Assembly (NCBI RefSeq): GCF_036226505.1
Contig: NZ_CP108484.1
Location: 1,984,001 to 2,048,000, forward strand
DNA length: 64,000 nt
Direction: 5' to 3'
Source: Kitasatospora sp. NBC_01246
GTDB lineage: Bacteria > Actinomycetota > Actinomycetes > Streptomycetales > Streptomycetaceae
The notes beneath the pieces were generated by a model, which made no database searches, was not told the DNA's origin, and saw only the letters and a program-made list of their open reading frames with translations. This document shows positions 15,762 to 24,906 of this stretch, one piece after another. The position numbers were made by a program, and so were the translations under genes. The stretch's first letter is position 1; every line of letters begins with the position of its first letter.

Positions 15762-16571
15762 GTGACCTGGAAATTCGCCACAAGCCGCATCGGCCACGAC
15801 GGTGCTGGCGCCCTGACGCTGGAGGTGTGCCATCGCCGGGCGGACTACGGCAACCGCTTCGGCGGGATGTTCTGGCTCAGCAGCCCACCGCTGCCGGTGC
15901 AGTCGCCAGAGCTGGAAGTGTTCTGCCCCGTGTGCACGGCGGACCGAGGTCTGACCGTCTCCGGCGTGTGGGGCGGCCCTGCCCAGCTGACCTGTGTGTG
16001 TGGTCACTCGTGGACGCCCCACCTGCCCGGACTCACGCCCGAACTGTTGCTGCGGGCGCTGGTGCGCTTGGCGCTCTCATCGAATCCCGGTCCTGGTGTG
16101 CCGCTGTGGCGGATGCGAGCCGACCACGACGCCGAGCCACCCACGCCGCTCCAGCAGACTGTTCGTCCGTACCTGGTCGAGGCGGGGCGCGCGCTTAATC
16201 GCCGCGAGTGGGTATTCACCGAGGACGAGGGGCGTGTCGCCGCTGACGTGCTGACGCGAGCCGGCTGCACGGTCTACCGGAACGTCAGTGAGCTTCCGGT
16301 GGAGGAGCAGAGCGACGAGGCGCGCCTGGCCTGGGTCCGCGACAACCTCCAAGTCCTCGAAGACCACAGCCGGGCGGCCGGTGGACGTCTGGGGACGTTC
16401 ATGTCGGACTGCGCGGCGGCGCTGAGTCCTGCCGCCGCTCTGACCATGGACGACCTGGAGCCCGGCACGACCTGGTCCGGCCTACCGCCGGTGCTGGACG
16501 ACGCCCTCCGGGCGCTCGGAGCGGTCCATGTCGTGCTGGTCGCCGGCGCCACGGGCGACGTCGACTACTGA
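15762..16571 (+). CDS. Hypothetical protein with C-x2-C/C-x-C element (269 aa)
   Basis: GTG start at 15762. Residues about 50-85 contain FCPVC, then GVWGGPAQLTCVCGHSW, a likely zinc-ribbon-like element. The protein encoded at 17683-19848 has the same order (CSWC, GVWGDPLTLHCSCG), so the two share this module. The C-terminal half is helical and acidic with no known motif. Convergent with the gene at 16565, with stops overlapping by 7 bases. I do not recognise the family. Confidence 0.65.
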   Translation: MTWKFATSRIGHDGAGALTLEVCHRRADYGNRFGGMFWLSSPPLPVQSPELEVFCPVCTADRGLTVSGVWGGPAQLTCVCGHSWTPHLPGLTPELLLRALVRLALSSNPGPGVPLWRMRADHDAEPPTPLQQTVRPYLVEAGRALNRREWVFTEDEGRVAADVLTRAGCTVYRNVSELPVEEQSDEARLAWVRDNLQVLEDHSRAAGGRLGTFMSDCAAALSPAAALTMDDLEPGTTWSGLPPVLDDALRALGAVHVVLVAGATGDVDY

Positions 16572-17656
16572 CCACCCGGCGTTCCGGTGGATCGTTGTTC
16601 CCACGGCAGTCGTCGCCACGGCGGGGGCTGCCAGTCGACCAGCCGGGATGCGGTGATCGTCGCGGTGCTGCGAGTGCTGTCCGGTGCGACCACACGCAGA
16701 CCGCCGGCGTACGGCAGGACCGTGTCCGGGCGGACCCGCACGCGGGCAGAGCCACCGCCGGGCTCGGTGAGGTGCCTGCGGCGGAGCGTCACCCACGCGG
16801 TCCAGGCACAGAGGGCTAGGCCAGCCCAGACGGACTGCCCGTCCTCGGTTTCCAGTTCGGCGAGCAGGGACTGCCAAGACCCGTCGGGGCGCCTGACTCC
16901 GTGCTCCAGGAGGACGGCGCACCGCCGTGGCGAGACGATGCCGACGACGTTGTCGGCCAGCAGCTTGTAGAGCAGCCGGCCGAGGGGGATCTCGGCCGGG
17001 ATGCCGTCCAGGCCGGGCAGCGCTGCCAGGAGGAGGCCGTAGGCGATGCCGTCGTACAGGCCGTTGGCAACGCCGGGGCCGGCGGCGGTAAGGCCGAACG
17101 ACACGACCGCGTCGTCCCAACCGCCCTTCCCTCCGCCGCCGTACAGCACTTCGTTGTTGCTGGGGTGCAGGGACAGGTGGACGATCGGGACCGACGCCGG
17201 TCCGCGGTCGACTACCACCGCCGTGACCCAGGCAGAGGATCTGCCATCGAGTACGGTGCTGCCGGCCAGCGCCGCCGGCACTCCGCGGTCGGGCCGATTC
17301 CGCAGCATCTGCGCGAGCGCGTGGCGGCGCGCGTCGACCGCCAGGGTCGATCCCGGGGGCACGGCCTCGCGGTGGCAGGCCAGGACGCGGCCCACCTGCC
17401 GGGCCGCCTCGCCGCCGTCGCCGACGGCCGCCGCGACCTCCTCCAGCGACACTGTGATCAACGGCGAGCGGAGCCCGGTCTGCGTTGGAGGGAAGCGGTG
17501 CAGGGCATCGGCGAGCAGCCGCACGGCCTCCTCGCGGCCCGGCACGGAGCCGATTCGATGTTCCGCCCAGGCCGTCAGGTGCTCTGCCCATTCCAGGCAG
17601 TGATCGAGCCCGCTGTCGACGGCCAGCTGGCCGAACAGCGCGTCGTCCGGTTCCAT
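16565..17656 (-). CDS. Hypothetical protein (363 aa)
   Basis: The open frame extends to 17794, but the ATG at 17656 follows GAGGGGAGC and lies 26 bases after the upstream stop, so I start there (MEPDDALFGQLAVDSG). The middle region has GLYDGIAYGLLLAALPGL and a glycine-rich GGGGKGGWDD segment. The C-terminus is basic. No catalytic signature is seen. It forms an operon with the 721-residue gene upstream. Unknown function; coding status is good from codon bias and spacing. Confidence 0.65.
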   Translation of the reverse strand: MEPDDALFGQLAVDSGLDHCLEWAEHLTAWAEHRIGSVPGREEAVRLLADALHRFPPTQTGLRSPLITVSLEEVAAAVGDGGEAARQVGRVLACHREAVPPGSTLAVDARRHALAQMLRNRPDRGVPAALAGSTVLDGRSSAWVTAVVVDRGPASVPIVHLSLHPSNNEVLYGGGGKGGWDDAVVSFGLTAAGPGVANGLYDGIAYGLLLAALPGLDGIPAEIPLGRLLYKLLADNVVGIVSPRRCAVLLEHGVRRPDGSWQSLLAELETEDGQSVWAGLALCAWTAWVTLRRRHLTEPGGGSARVRVRPDTVLPYAGGLRVVAPDSTRSTATITASRLVDWQPPPWRRLPWEQRSTGTPGGQ

Positions 17657-17682
17657 GCCGCTCCCCTCGAGCGGGCCCGGCG

Positions 17683-19848
17683 TCACAGGCGGAACGGGCT
17701 GGTCGGCCTGAACAGGGTGTCCAGGCCGGCCAGAAGAGCGGGCCCGGGTACGTCGTCCCCGCGGGCGGGGAGTTCGGTGCGCAGGTGCTGCCACAGGCGG
17801 GCAACGGGGTCGTTCGCGTCGGCGAGGTCGTGGCCCAGGGCAGCCAGGCGCTGTTCCCAGCGTGGTGGCACGCTACCCACGTCCTCGCCGTCCCGTAGTG
17901 CCGCGAACTCCCGAAGCTGCTCGATGCCCACCTGATCCGGTTGGGTGCTCTGTTCGTCGGCGAGGATGTACAGCGCCACGGTCACCGCAGCGCACCCGTC
18001 GCGCAGGTTTCCGTCGCGGTTTGCGTACTTGCCAACCCGGGATCCGACCAACTGGATGGTGCGCTGCCAGGCGGCCTGCCACGTGCCCGGGCCGCCCTCG
18101 CGCTGCCAGTCGCTCAGGTAGTCGATGACCGGCCGTCGGCGCGGGGCGAACTTGTCGCTCTGGGTGCGCAGACGGGTCAGCAGGGTGCGCACGGCGTCGG
18201 CCAGGCGCAGGCCGTCGGCGCTGCCCGCCGCAGCTGGGTCGGCCAGGACGAGCGCGCTCTGGACCAGCAGGAGCTCTGTTTCGTAGCCGGGGTGCCGGGC
18301 CGGGAGTCGGGGCGCGAGGGCGGCAAACAGCGCCTCGGCCAGGTCTCCGGCGGCGGGGTCGGCGCCCTCAGCGATCCGCACCTCCGCGTGACTCGGTCCG
18401 TCGTACCAGGGGCGGCTGGCCTGTTCCTCCTGATCATGGAGGCAGGCGTTCAGGAGGCGCTCGGCGCGTCGGGCCGGGTAGGCGGGGTCGACCTCGGTGA
18501 GGACGAGGTGCTGGAACAGCTGGCGGCCGGCCAAGCCCGACGGGCCGTCGGGCGAGGTGGTCGTGGTCCCGCACGAGCAGTGCAGCGTCAGCGGGTCACC
18601 CCACACGCCCTCGGCCAGGAAGTCGTCGGTTGCGCCGCACCAGGAACATGCCAGAATCTCCAGCCCCGTCGACGGCTCGTAGCGCGGGGTCGCGAGCGAC
18701 GAGTCGTCGGCCTGGATCTCGTTCCAGCGCTCCGCATCGGCATCGAAGCGACGCAGCACGATACGCCCCAGCGCGAACTGCCAGCGGTGGCCTGGGTCGG
18801 TGCTGGGCGGCGGTCCCTCAACCGACGGCTCGACTCGGTAGCCGATGTCCCGCAGGAACATCGTGCGCCGACGGGACGCCAGCACATCCACGTCGGCAGC
18901 GTCATCCGGGACGGCGAGGATGTCCGCGATGTGAGCCAGGGTGCAGCTGTGGCGCCCGTTGCCGTCGCAGCAGTAAGCGTGGTGGGCGCCTACGATCTGT
19001 CGGGCGGCCTCCACGAGCACCACCAGTGGGTCCGGTTCGTGCTCATCGACCAGCAGGACTCGGCGCAGGCCGGCCGCATACCCGGTGGCGCCGAGGGGGA
19101 ACGCGAACTCGGCGATCAGGCGGTCGCATTCGACGGGGTCGGCAAGCACCGACAGTACCTCGGGGTAGCACAGACTCGGCAGCGTGTCCCCCGTGATGTC
19201 CTGGCGGACGCCCTGCTGGTGCAGGGAAGCGCCCAGCAGGAGGGAGACCGCGTCGTCCCAGCCCGGCACCGCGACATCGTCCTGGTTCCCGGCCGCCCGC
19301 TCCTGGATCTGCTCCCAACGGAGCCGGAGTCGTTCGGCGTGGCGGGGCACGGCTTGAGCCCACCAGTAGGCCATTAGAGCGGCCGTGGCCACGCTTGCCT
19401 CAGGCAGGGACTGGCCGCCTCCGATGCCGTCCTCCTCGTTCGCGACGAGCAGGAACCCGGCGAGGCACTCCAACGCGCTGTCGGCGACGGCGCGCCGCCG
19501 GTCGTCGGTCATCGCCTCGCACGCGCCGTGGATGTCGCGGCCAGCGCGCAAGATCGTGGCGAGCTCGCGGAACTCCGGAGTCCCCGGGCCGCCATGGTCG
19601 TCCTGGAGCATGTGGGAGGGCAGGTCTCCGCCGCTGACACGCAGTGCGATGAGGCACGCGGTCTCGACCAGTCGGACAACCGCCACGGCGTCCTGGCAGG
19701 CTGCGTCCAGCAGCCGGTCTCGGCACTCGGCGCAGCCCTGCACCGTGGCGGCTGCCAGCTCGCCGATCATCAACAGGTCTACTGGCCGGCCGAAGGAGTC
19801 CGTCTCGCCCCCGGGCAGTTCCTGCAGGCCGTGCCAGTGACGGTCCAC
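17683..19848 (-). CDS. Large hypothetical protein (721 aa) with zinc-ribbon-like module
   Basis: The uninterrupted frame runs back to 20550, but its first 230 codons are an unrelated truncated aldolase. I place the start at GTG 19848 behind AAGGGGG, giving VDRHWHGLQELPGGE at the N-terminus. Cysteine pairs occur early (CAECRDRLLDAACQ), centrally (AYCCDGNGRHSC) and around residue 460 (CSWC, HCSCG), the last matching the protein at 15762. The rest is mostly helical. I do not recognise it. It heads a two-gene operon with 16565-17656. Confidence 0.6.
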   Translation of the reverse strand: MDRHWHGLQELPGGETDSFGRPVDLLMIGELAAATVQGCAECRDRLLDAACQDAVAVVRLVETACLIALRVSGGDLPSHMLQDDHGGPGTPEFRELATILRAGRDIHGACEAMTDDRRRAVADSALECLAGFLLVANEEDGIGGGQSLPEASVATAALMAYWWAQAVPRHAERLRLRWEQIQERAAGNQDDVAVPGWDDAVSLLLGASLHQQGVRQDITGDTLPSLCYPEVLSVLADPVECDRLIAEFAFPLGATGYAAGLRRVLLVDEHEPDPLVVLVEAARQIVGAHHAYCCDGNGRHSCTLAHIADILAVPDDAADVDVLASRRRTMFLRDIGYRVEPSVEGPPPSTDPGHRWQFALGRIVLRRFDADAERWNEIQADDSSLATPRYEPSTGLEILACSWCGATDDFLAEGVWGDPLTLHCSCGTTTTSPDGPSGLAGRQLFQHLVLTEVDPAYPARRAERLLNACLHDQEEQASRPWYDGPSHAEVRIAEGADPAAGDLAEALFAALAPRLPARHPGYETELLLVQSALVLADPAAAGSADGLRLADAVRTLLTRLRTQSDKFAPRRRPVIDYLSDWQREGGPGTWQAAWQRTIQLVGSRVGKYANRDGNLRDGCAAVTVALYILADEQSTQPDQVGIEQLREFAALRDGEDVGSVPPRWEQRLAALGHDLADANDPVARLWQHLRTELPARGDDVPGPALLAGLDTLFRPTSPFRL

Positions 19849-19949
19849 GACAGCCCCCTTCTTCTTCGCGGATGATCCACGGGCTCCTGGATGCCCGTAG
19901 TGGTGGTGCGGTCCAGGTTCACGCAGGCTACCTCGTGGCTGCCCCCCCG

Positions 19950-20460
19950 GTACGGCGGTCGCGTTCGGCTTGTCCCCCATGCCGAGGAACAGGCCGTCGA
20001 CGCCCGGCACGGCGGCGATCGCCTCGGCGTTCTCGACGCCGTGGGCCGTCTCGATCTGCACGACGCACAGCACCCGGTCGTTGGCCTGCTCGAAGTAGCC
20101 GGGCAGGTCGCTGAAGTAGCCGGATTCCCGCACCGGGTTGACCCCGCGGCGGCCGGCCGGCGGGAAGCGCGTCGCTGCGGCCACCGCCTCGGCTTCGGCG
20201 CGGGTGCTGACCTTGGGCACCATCACGCCGTCGGCTCCGATGTCGAGGGCGTGCTCGATGGCGTGCTGATCGTGCGAGGGGACTCGCACCAGGACGGATA
20301 CTGCTCGGCCGGCGAGGGCCTTCGTCATCCGCAGCACCTCGGGCCTTCCGAGCGCCCCGGCCTCCATGTCGATCACGACGAAGTCGAGCGGGAGCAGCCC
20401 GCACGGCTCGGCGATGCCGGGCTCGCTCCAGAGCAGGAACAGACCGAGCAGACTTGGATC
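19950..20460 (-). pseudogene. Truncated HpcH/HpaI-type aldolase
   Basis: The minus frame encodes LDFVVIDMEAGALGRPEV, SVLVRVPSHDQHAIEHALDI, GADGVMVPKVST, RRGVNPVRESGYF and VVQIETAHGVENAEAI, the classical course of 2-keto-3-deoxy acid aldolases including the metal-binding glutamate in QIET. It stops matching after GLFLGMGD, with the C-terminal third replaced by proline/glycine-rich text that runs into the next gene. The N-terminal strand and start are also unclear. Best read as a gene remnant fused in frame to its neighbour. Confidence 0.6.
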
Positions 20461-20479
20461 CAGCCCGTCCACCGGCCCT

Positions 20480-20760
20480 GGCTGGCGACGGAGCTGCAGT
20501 CGGCTTGAGAGGCCGTTCGGTGCGCTTCGATGTGCAGACAGACCGGCCACCCGCCGGACGCGGGGAGTCCTGCCGGCCGAGCGAGAGGATCAGGAACAGC
20601 GGGTCGGCGGGGCGGGAGTCCAAGCGGAGCTGGAGCGCATGCGGGGCTTGGTCAGCGGCGAGCGGGCGCCGCAGGCGTTGAGGGCGATCAGCAGCACGTC
20701 CTCGGTGTTGACGTTCCACTGCTTGGCCACCTTCTCCAGGTGGCCGACCGATTCGAGCAT
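20480..20760 (-). pseudogene. Frameshifted gene of unknown function
   Basis: ATG 20760 follows a strong GAAGGAG site. The product starts MLESVGHLEKVAKQWNVNTE and runs VLLIALNACGARSPLTKP. The start frame then degenerates and closes, while an adjacent frame continues LRLDSRPADPLFLILSLGRQ. One frame change near 20630-20650 would join them. It lies downstream of the HATPase gene, probably in the same transcript. I do not recognise the family. Confidence 0.45.
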
Positions 20761-20861
20761 CTCGTCTTCTCCTTCGCGCAAGTGGCGTGCGGGCGGGACG
20801 TGGCCGGGCGGCCGCGTCCGCGAGGAGCGGTCGTGCGATGTGCGGTGGTGCGGGCCCGCCG

Positions 20862-21284
20862 TCAAGCGGCGGCCGGGACGAGCGGCAGTTGGACGACGAT
20901 CGACTTGCCGCCCGTGGCCTTGTCGCCGACGACGTCGTGGCTGCCGTGGGCCTCCTCGACCAGGCCCTTGACCAGGGCCAGACCCCAGCCGCCCGACCCG
21001 TGCGGGGCGGGCAGGGCCTTGGGTCGGTAGGGGTGGGCGTCCGTGACGACCAAGGTCAGCTCGGCGGTGTCGGCACTCAGCTCGACCTTCGCGGTCGGCG
21101 AGAGCACCGCCGCATGCCGGGCGACGTTCGTGACCAGCTCGGTGACGATCAGACAGGCGATGAACACCAGGTCCTCGTCCAGCCCCCAGGCGACCAGGAC
21201 CTTCCGGGTCTCCCGGCGGGCCACCGGAATGTGCTCCTCGGTGGAGAGCACCTGGAAGACGTGGCTCGTCGCACTGGTGGACAT
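20862..21284 (-). CDS. HATPase-domain protein, anti-sigma-factor (RsbW/SpoIIAB-like) type
   Basis: A 140-residue protein; ATG 21284 follows GGAGGGAGGGG (a GTG one codon earlier is also possible). The N box is visible as CLIVTELVTNVARHA and the G1 box as LVVTDAHP, with GGWGLALVKGLVEEA as the G2 region. Streptomycetes carry many such single-domain kinases or orphan regulators next to XRE genes. About 70-210 bases upstream lie an inverted repeat and direct repeats shared with the control region of the asparagine synthase operon. Confidence 0.82.
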   Translation of the reverse strand: MSTSATSHVFQVLSTEEHIPVARRETRKVLVAWGLDEDLVFIACLIVTELVTNVARHAAVLSPTAKVELSADTAELTLVVTDAHPYRPKALPAPHGSGGWGLALVKGLVEEAHGSHDVVGDKATGGKSIVVQLPLVPAAA

Positions 21285-21358
21285 CACAACCCCCTCCCTC
21301 CGGGCTGCTGGCCGACCCGGACAGTCACCGAAGGTAAGGGAGGGAACACACTGCGGTA

Positions 21359-21372
21359 TTCACGGCTGTGAA
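21359..21372. promoter_or_regulatory. Inverted repeat TTCAC-4-GTGAA
   Basis: TTCACGGCTGTGAA is a perfect 5-bp dyad with a 4-base spacer, about 75 bases upstream of the HATPase start. The same half-sites occur as GTGAA-5-TTCAC at 59262-59276 upstream of the asparagine synthase gene. Confidence 0.45.
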
Positions 21373-21450
21373 CTCCGTGTGCCCTGACAGCGACCAGGGG
21401 CCCTCCCGGCGGAAGAGCCCCTGGTGGAAGGACGGACGGAGCGGTCGGTC

Positions 21451-21497
21451 GAGTACGAGTGAACGTGCTCAGCCGAGTACGACTCCAACGTGCCCAG
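21451..21497. repeat. Two imperfect 22-23-bp direct repeats, shared operator candidate
   Basis: Copies at 21451-21472 and 21475-21497 both begin GAGTACGA and end CGTGC(T/C)CAG. The second contains GAGTACGACTCC, itself a GAGT-ACG-ACTC dyad. Two further copies lie at 59327-59346 and 59349-59370. They sit between the stop of the 21506-22030 gene and the HATPase promoter region. Confidence 0.55.
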
Positions 21498-21505
21498 GCG
21501 GGCGG

Positions 21506-22030
21506 TCAGAACTCCCGCAGCGTCCAGGCGGGGTCGAAGTCCGGATGGTGCGGATAGGTCATGGCCAGTGCGCGGACGGCCTCCCGGAGGGCGGCCTTGC
21601 GCTCGGAGCCGGCCGGGGCCGCCTCGAACAGGTCGACGATCAGGCGCCGGGAGTCGATGTTGGCCCGTGCCCGATTGGGGTGCCAGGTCTGAAGGTGGTC
21701 GGCGACGTGCCTCCAGGTCTGCACGACCTCCACATCGTGGTCGTCGATGACGGTGCCGCTGCGGGCCGGGCGGTGCCGCCAGCCGGTGCCGTCGCCCGAG
21801 CTGCCCTCCTCGTCCTCGTCGAGGCGGGCGTGGACGAAGGCGGCGAGCGGGTCGTGGCGGCGGTGCGCGTGCGGGCGGGCTTCAAGCTCCGGCCCGGCCT
21901 GGGAGCGGTCCGGCGCGTGCTCGGGGCAGTAGGTCAGCCAGCCGGTCCGCCCGCGCATCAGCGTCCCCTCGCCCGGCTTCACCAACCCCCGGCAGGTCGG
22001 GCAGAAGTCCTCGTACTTGTTCGTCGCCAC
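21506..22030 (-). CDS. Hypothetical protein with N-terminal CxxC (174 aa)
   Basis: I chose GTG 22030, 16 bases after the XRE stop, rather than the longer frame that overlaps it. The N-terminus (ATNKYEDFCPTCRGLVKPGE) plus WLTYCPEHAP forms a possible C-x2-C...C-x2-H zinc site. The C-terminal part, HVADHLQTWHPNRARANIDS to YPHHPDFDPAWTLREF, is helical. Operon partner of the XRE regulator. I do not recognise the family. Confidence 0.65.
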   Translation of the reverse strand: MATNKYEDFCPTCRGLVKPGEGTLMRGRTGWLTYCPEHAPDRSQAGPELEARPHAHRRHDPLAAFVHARLDEDEEGSSGDGTGWRHRPARSGTVIDDHDVEVVQTWRHVADHLQTWHPNRARANIDSRRLIVDLFEAAPAGSERKAALREAVRALAMTYPHHPDFDPAWTLREF

Positions 22031-22046
22031 CGGCCAATTGTGCAGC

Positions 22047-23285
22047 TCAGAACTGCAGGCCCATGCGGTGGGCAAGCCCGCGAAGGTCCCGGGCGGCATG
22101 TGAGGGCAGCTGGCGGTCCAGCAGGTCGGAGACGGTGTCGCGGACGAGCGCGTTGGCGTGGATGCGCTGGGGTGCGACGTGCTCGGCGGCCAGCAGGGAT
22201 GCGACCGCCTCGGTGTCCCGCCCGCGCAGGTGTGCGAGCGAGCGGCCCAGGTCGGCGCGGAACGCGGCCTCCCGGCCCGGGGCGGCCAGGATCTGCGGGC
22301 GGACGCCGCCGCCGGCCTCGACGGCCTGACCGTGCAGGCCGAGGTCGGTGTTCAGGCTCACCTTGTGGATGCCGACGTTGGTGGGCCCGAAGTTCAGGTG
22401 CCATGCCTTGGTCTCACCGGTGCGGGTGGCCAGGCCGGCGGCCTCTGCGAGGTGCTGGTTGACCTCGCGGGTCCGCTCGGCGCCCGAGCGGCGGACGTCC
22501 TGGGTCAGACAGGTGGCCTGGATCAGGTGGAGCTCGCCCAGCAGCGCGTGCGCGGCCGGGTTCATCAGGTGCCGCTCGACCTGGTCGGCGGCCTGCCCGG
22601 CTCTGACCAGGGCCTGCGTGGGGCTGCCGGCCGACATCAGCACGTGCGTGTGGAAGAACCCGGACAGCGCGTGGTAGATCGGGTCGTCCAGCTCGGCGAT
22701 CGCCTCAGCCGCCCGGGTGACCGCGATGAACGCCAGGTCGGTGTAGCCGAGGTTCTTCAGCAGCAGCGTGCAGGCCGGGTGGTAGGCGTCTGCCAGCAGC
22801 CGCAGCAGTCCTGCCCGCTGGGCGGAGGCAGCGGTGTCCACTGCGGCGTGCAGATCGCTCAGCAGACGGGGAAGAGCCGCGGCGACCTGCCCGTACTCGC
22901 AGGCGTGATAGAGCCGGTTGGCGTCCCTGACCCGCTCAGCCAGCCGGCTGGCCGGACCGGCCGGCGGACCCTGGTCCGGCGGCAGGCCCAGATTCATGCC
23001 CATCAGAGCCAGGCGAAGCGCCGGAATCGACTCATGCGCGCTCTCGGTGGACGGGTCAGCAGGTGCGAAGGGCTGCCCTGTCAGCTCGGAGGGAGCGATC
23101 TGCAAGGCCTCGGCCAGGGCGGTGATGTGGCCGGTGCGCTCCAGGTGCCGCTGCCCGTTCTCCACCATCGACAGGAAGCTGGCCGACAAGCCCGACAGGC
23201 CGGCCAGCGTTCGCAGGCTCATCCCGCGGCGACGGCGGGCCGACCGCAGGCGCTCGCCGATCTGCTGGATCTGCTCTTCGCTCAT
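22047..23285 (-). CDS. XRE-family regulator with TPR-like C-terminal region
   Basis: A 412-residue protein. Residues 10-65 are a Cro/CI-type helix-turn-helix (RLRSARRRRGMSLRTLAGLS, SASFLSMVENGQRHLERTG). The long C-terminal part is built of helical repeats, as in streptomycete XRE regulators that may sense a small molecule or peptide. The next gene upstream (23378) has the same layout and a similar post-HTH sequence (ELTGQPFAPAD against DLTGQPYPPAG), so they are likely paralogues. Targets unknown; the 21.45-kb repeats are candidates. Confidence 0.82.
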   Translation of the reverse strand: MSEEQIQQIGERLRSARRRRGMSLRTLAGLSGLSASFLSMVENGQRHLERTGHITALAEALQIAPSELTGQPFAPADPSTESAHESIPALRLALMGMNLGLPPDQGPPAGPASRLAERVRDANRLYHACEYGQVAAALPRLLSDLHAAVDTAASAQRAGLLRLLADAYHPACTLLLKNLGYTDLAFIAVTRAAEAIAELDDPIYHALSGFFHTHVLMSAGSPTQALVRAGQAADQVERHLMNPAAHALLGELHLIQATCLTQDVRRSGAERTREVNQHLAEAAGLATRTGETKAWHLNFGPTNVGIHKVSLNTDLGLHGQAVEAGGGVRPQILAAPGREAAFRADLGRSLAHLRGRDTEAVASLLAAEHVAPQRIHANALVRDTVSDLLDRQLPSHAARDLRGLAHRMGLQF

Positions 23286-23377
23286 CGCGCCCCGCCCTCG
23301 CAGTCCTGTGGCTCAGCCGTAGCGTAGGGCGACCGGACGGCCCGTCAGGACAGGATTCCCCGAACCGAGTGGTCCAG

Positions 23378-24517
23378 TCACAGCATTCCGGCCCGGGCAG
23401 CGATCCGCCGGACCGCCTCCGCAGCCGCCGGGCTGCCGGTGCGGGCGGGCAACGCGGCCAGCAGCTCGCGGGCGAACGGGTCGAGATGGACCCGCAGCGG
23501 CGCCAGCTCCTCGGCAGCGGCGAGGTGGGCAGCCGCCTCCTCGGGGTGGTCGAGCCGGGCGTGAGCCGAGGCGGCGGCCACCATCACCGAGGCTCGCCCG
23601 GCCGGCTCCAGGGCGTCCAGATCCGCAGACCGGGCGTGCTCGGCCACTTCGTCCGCCGATCCGCCCTCCGCGGCGACCGCGACCCGGGTGGCCGCGACCA
23701 CCGAGAGCATCCGGGCGTCCTCCGCCCGCTGGGCCACCTGGTGAAGCAGCCCGTCGGCCGTCTGCCGTCGCCCGGCGGCGGCGTGCGCGAGTGCTTCCAG
23801 CAGCGGCAGGTTCCGGTCGCCCCCGGCGGCCTTGGCCCGTTGGGCCCGGGCGAGGGCATACTCCGGCAGGGCCATGTCGATCAGCAGCCGGGCCTCCTCG
23901 ACGAGGACCGCCACCGGCTCGGGGCCGCCGGGCCGGGCGGTGTGCAGCAGCATCCACGCCAGATCCCGATAGCCCAGGCGCCGCAGCAACCCGGCCGCCG
24001 CGACGTGTCCAAGCACTCTGAGATCCGCCGCCCGCTGCCTGCCGGCGGCCGACGGCGCCGCCGCCGCCGCCGCGATGCTGTCGGCCAGGCGGATCGCGCC
24101 CGGCAGGGCAAGCGCCAGCGCGTACTCGTCCCCGGCCGCCTCGGCGGCCAGGACCCACGAGGTGCGGGCGTCGAGATCGTCCACCGACCCCGGCAAGGAC
24201 TCCGGTGCGGATTCGGCGATCTCGCGCCGCAGCTCGAAGGCGACGGCCCGCACCGCCGCGTGCTCGGCACCGGCTGGCGGGTAGGGCTGCCCGGTCAGAT
24301 CGGTGGGGTCCAGCCGCAGGGCCCCGCTCAGGGCGGCCAGCTCGCCGCGGCGGTCCACCCAATCCCGGCCGTTCTCCAGGACCGCGATGCGGCCTGGCGG
24401 GATCTGGGCCCGCGCGGCGAGTTCGCCGACGCTCACTGCCCGTCGTGTGCGCCAGGCGGCCAAACGCCCGCCTATCGGGCTCCGGCCGTCCTGATCGCCG
24501 TGTTCGTCGTGCCTCAC
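23378..24517 (-). CDS. XRE-family regulator with TPR-like C-terminal region
   Basis: The frame is open to 24763, but the family N-terminus begins near RSPIGGRLAAWRTRRAVSVG, so I chose GTG 24517 (379 residues). The HTH (VGELAARAQIPPGRIAVLENG) is followed by LRLDPTDLTGQPYPPAGAE and alanine/leucine-rich helices. Paralogue of the regulator at 22047. The start is not certain because no strong ribosome site is seen. Confidence 0.72.
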   Translation of the reverse strand: MRHDEHGDQDGRSPIGGRLAAWRTRRAVSVGELAARAQIPPGRIAVLENGRDWVDRRGELAALSGALRLDPTDLTGQPYPPAGAEHAAVRAVAFELRREIAESAPESLPGSVDDLDARTSWVLAAEAAGDEYALALALPGAIRLADSIAAAAAAPSAAGRQRAADLRVLGHVAAAGLLRRLGYRDLAWMLLHTARPGGPEPVAVLVEEARLLIDMALPEYALARAQRAKAAGGDRNLPLLEALAHAAAGRRQTADGLLHQVAQRAEDARMLSVVAATRVAVAAEGGSADEVAEHARSADLDALEPAGRASVMVAAASAHARLDHPEEAAAHLAAAEELAPLRVHLDPFARELLAALPARTGSPAAAEAVRRIAARAGML

Positions 24518-24906
24518 GGGGCTTGCTCGATCCTCTGCCGTCACGTCCACTGCCAGCCGAAGGCAGGCTCCCTCCGACCAGCGGAGGCCCCCGTGCGAGC
24601 GCATGTACCCTTCGCCCGCACCACAGTAATGACCCCGACTCACCTGAAGCGAACGCTCCCGCAGCACGAGACGGGGATCCTTGTGATGCGCGGCCACGAT
24701 CGACGGCGGACCCCGGCACTCGGCCGATCGTGGATCTGTCCGCCGACGCGCGGACATCAGCACGACGTTCCTGCCTGCGGCCGATCAACGGCCGCAGCTG
24801 TTCTGGTGTCACCTCAAAAGCGACACTCCGCCCCAAGAGTGTCGGCCGGGCCGACATCTTGGTCGTCCCAGCCGACACGCTCCTCGGGGACTGGCTGGAG
24901 GGGAGG
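24518..24906. other. 389-base stretch without a gene; hairpins
   Basis: No coding sequence supported. It contains a 9-bp-arm hairpin (24775-24783 with 24789-24797, loop ATCAA) and an 8-bp inverted repeat CGACACTC/GAGTGTCG (24821-24828, 24837-24844). Further GTGTCG-like half-sites follow on to about 24880. It lies at the left edge of the integrase-associated island, so some may be recombination or operator sites. Confidence 0.5.
24775..24797. terminator. Hairpin CTGCGGCCG-5-CGGCCGCAG
   Basis: Perfect 9-bp arms with loop ATCAA, placed where the minus-strand gene at 24907 would terminate. Confidence 0.55.

Noticed and set aside
16901..19377. Long + strand frames opposite the unknown minus-strand genes
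   Set aside because: Low-complexity Gly/Val/Gln composition; the minus strand has cysteine motifs and good ribosome sites.
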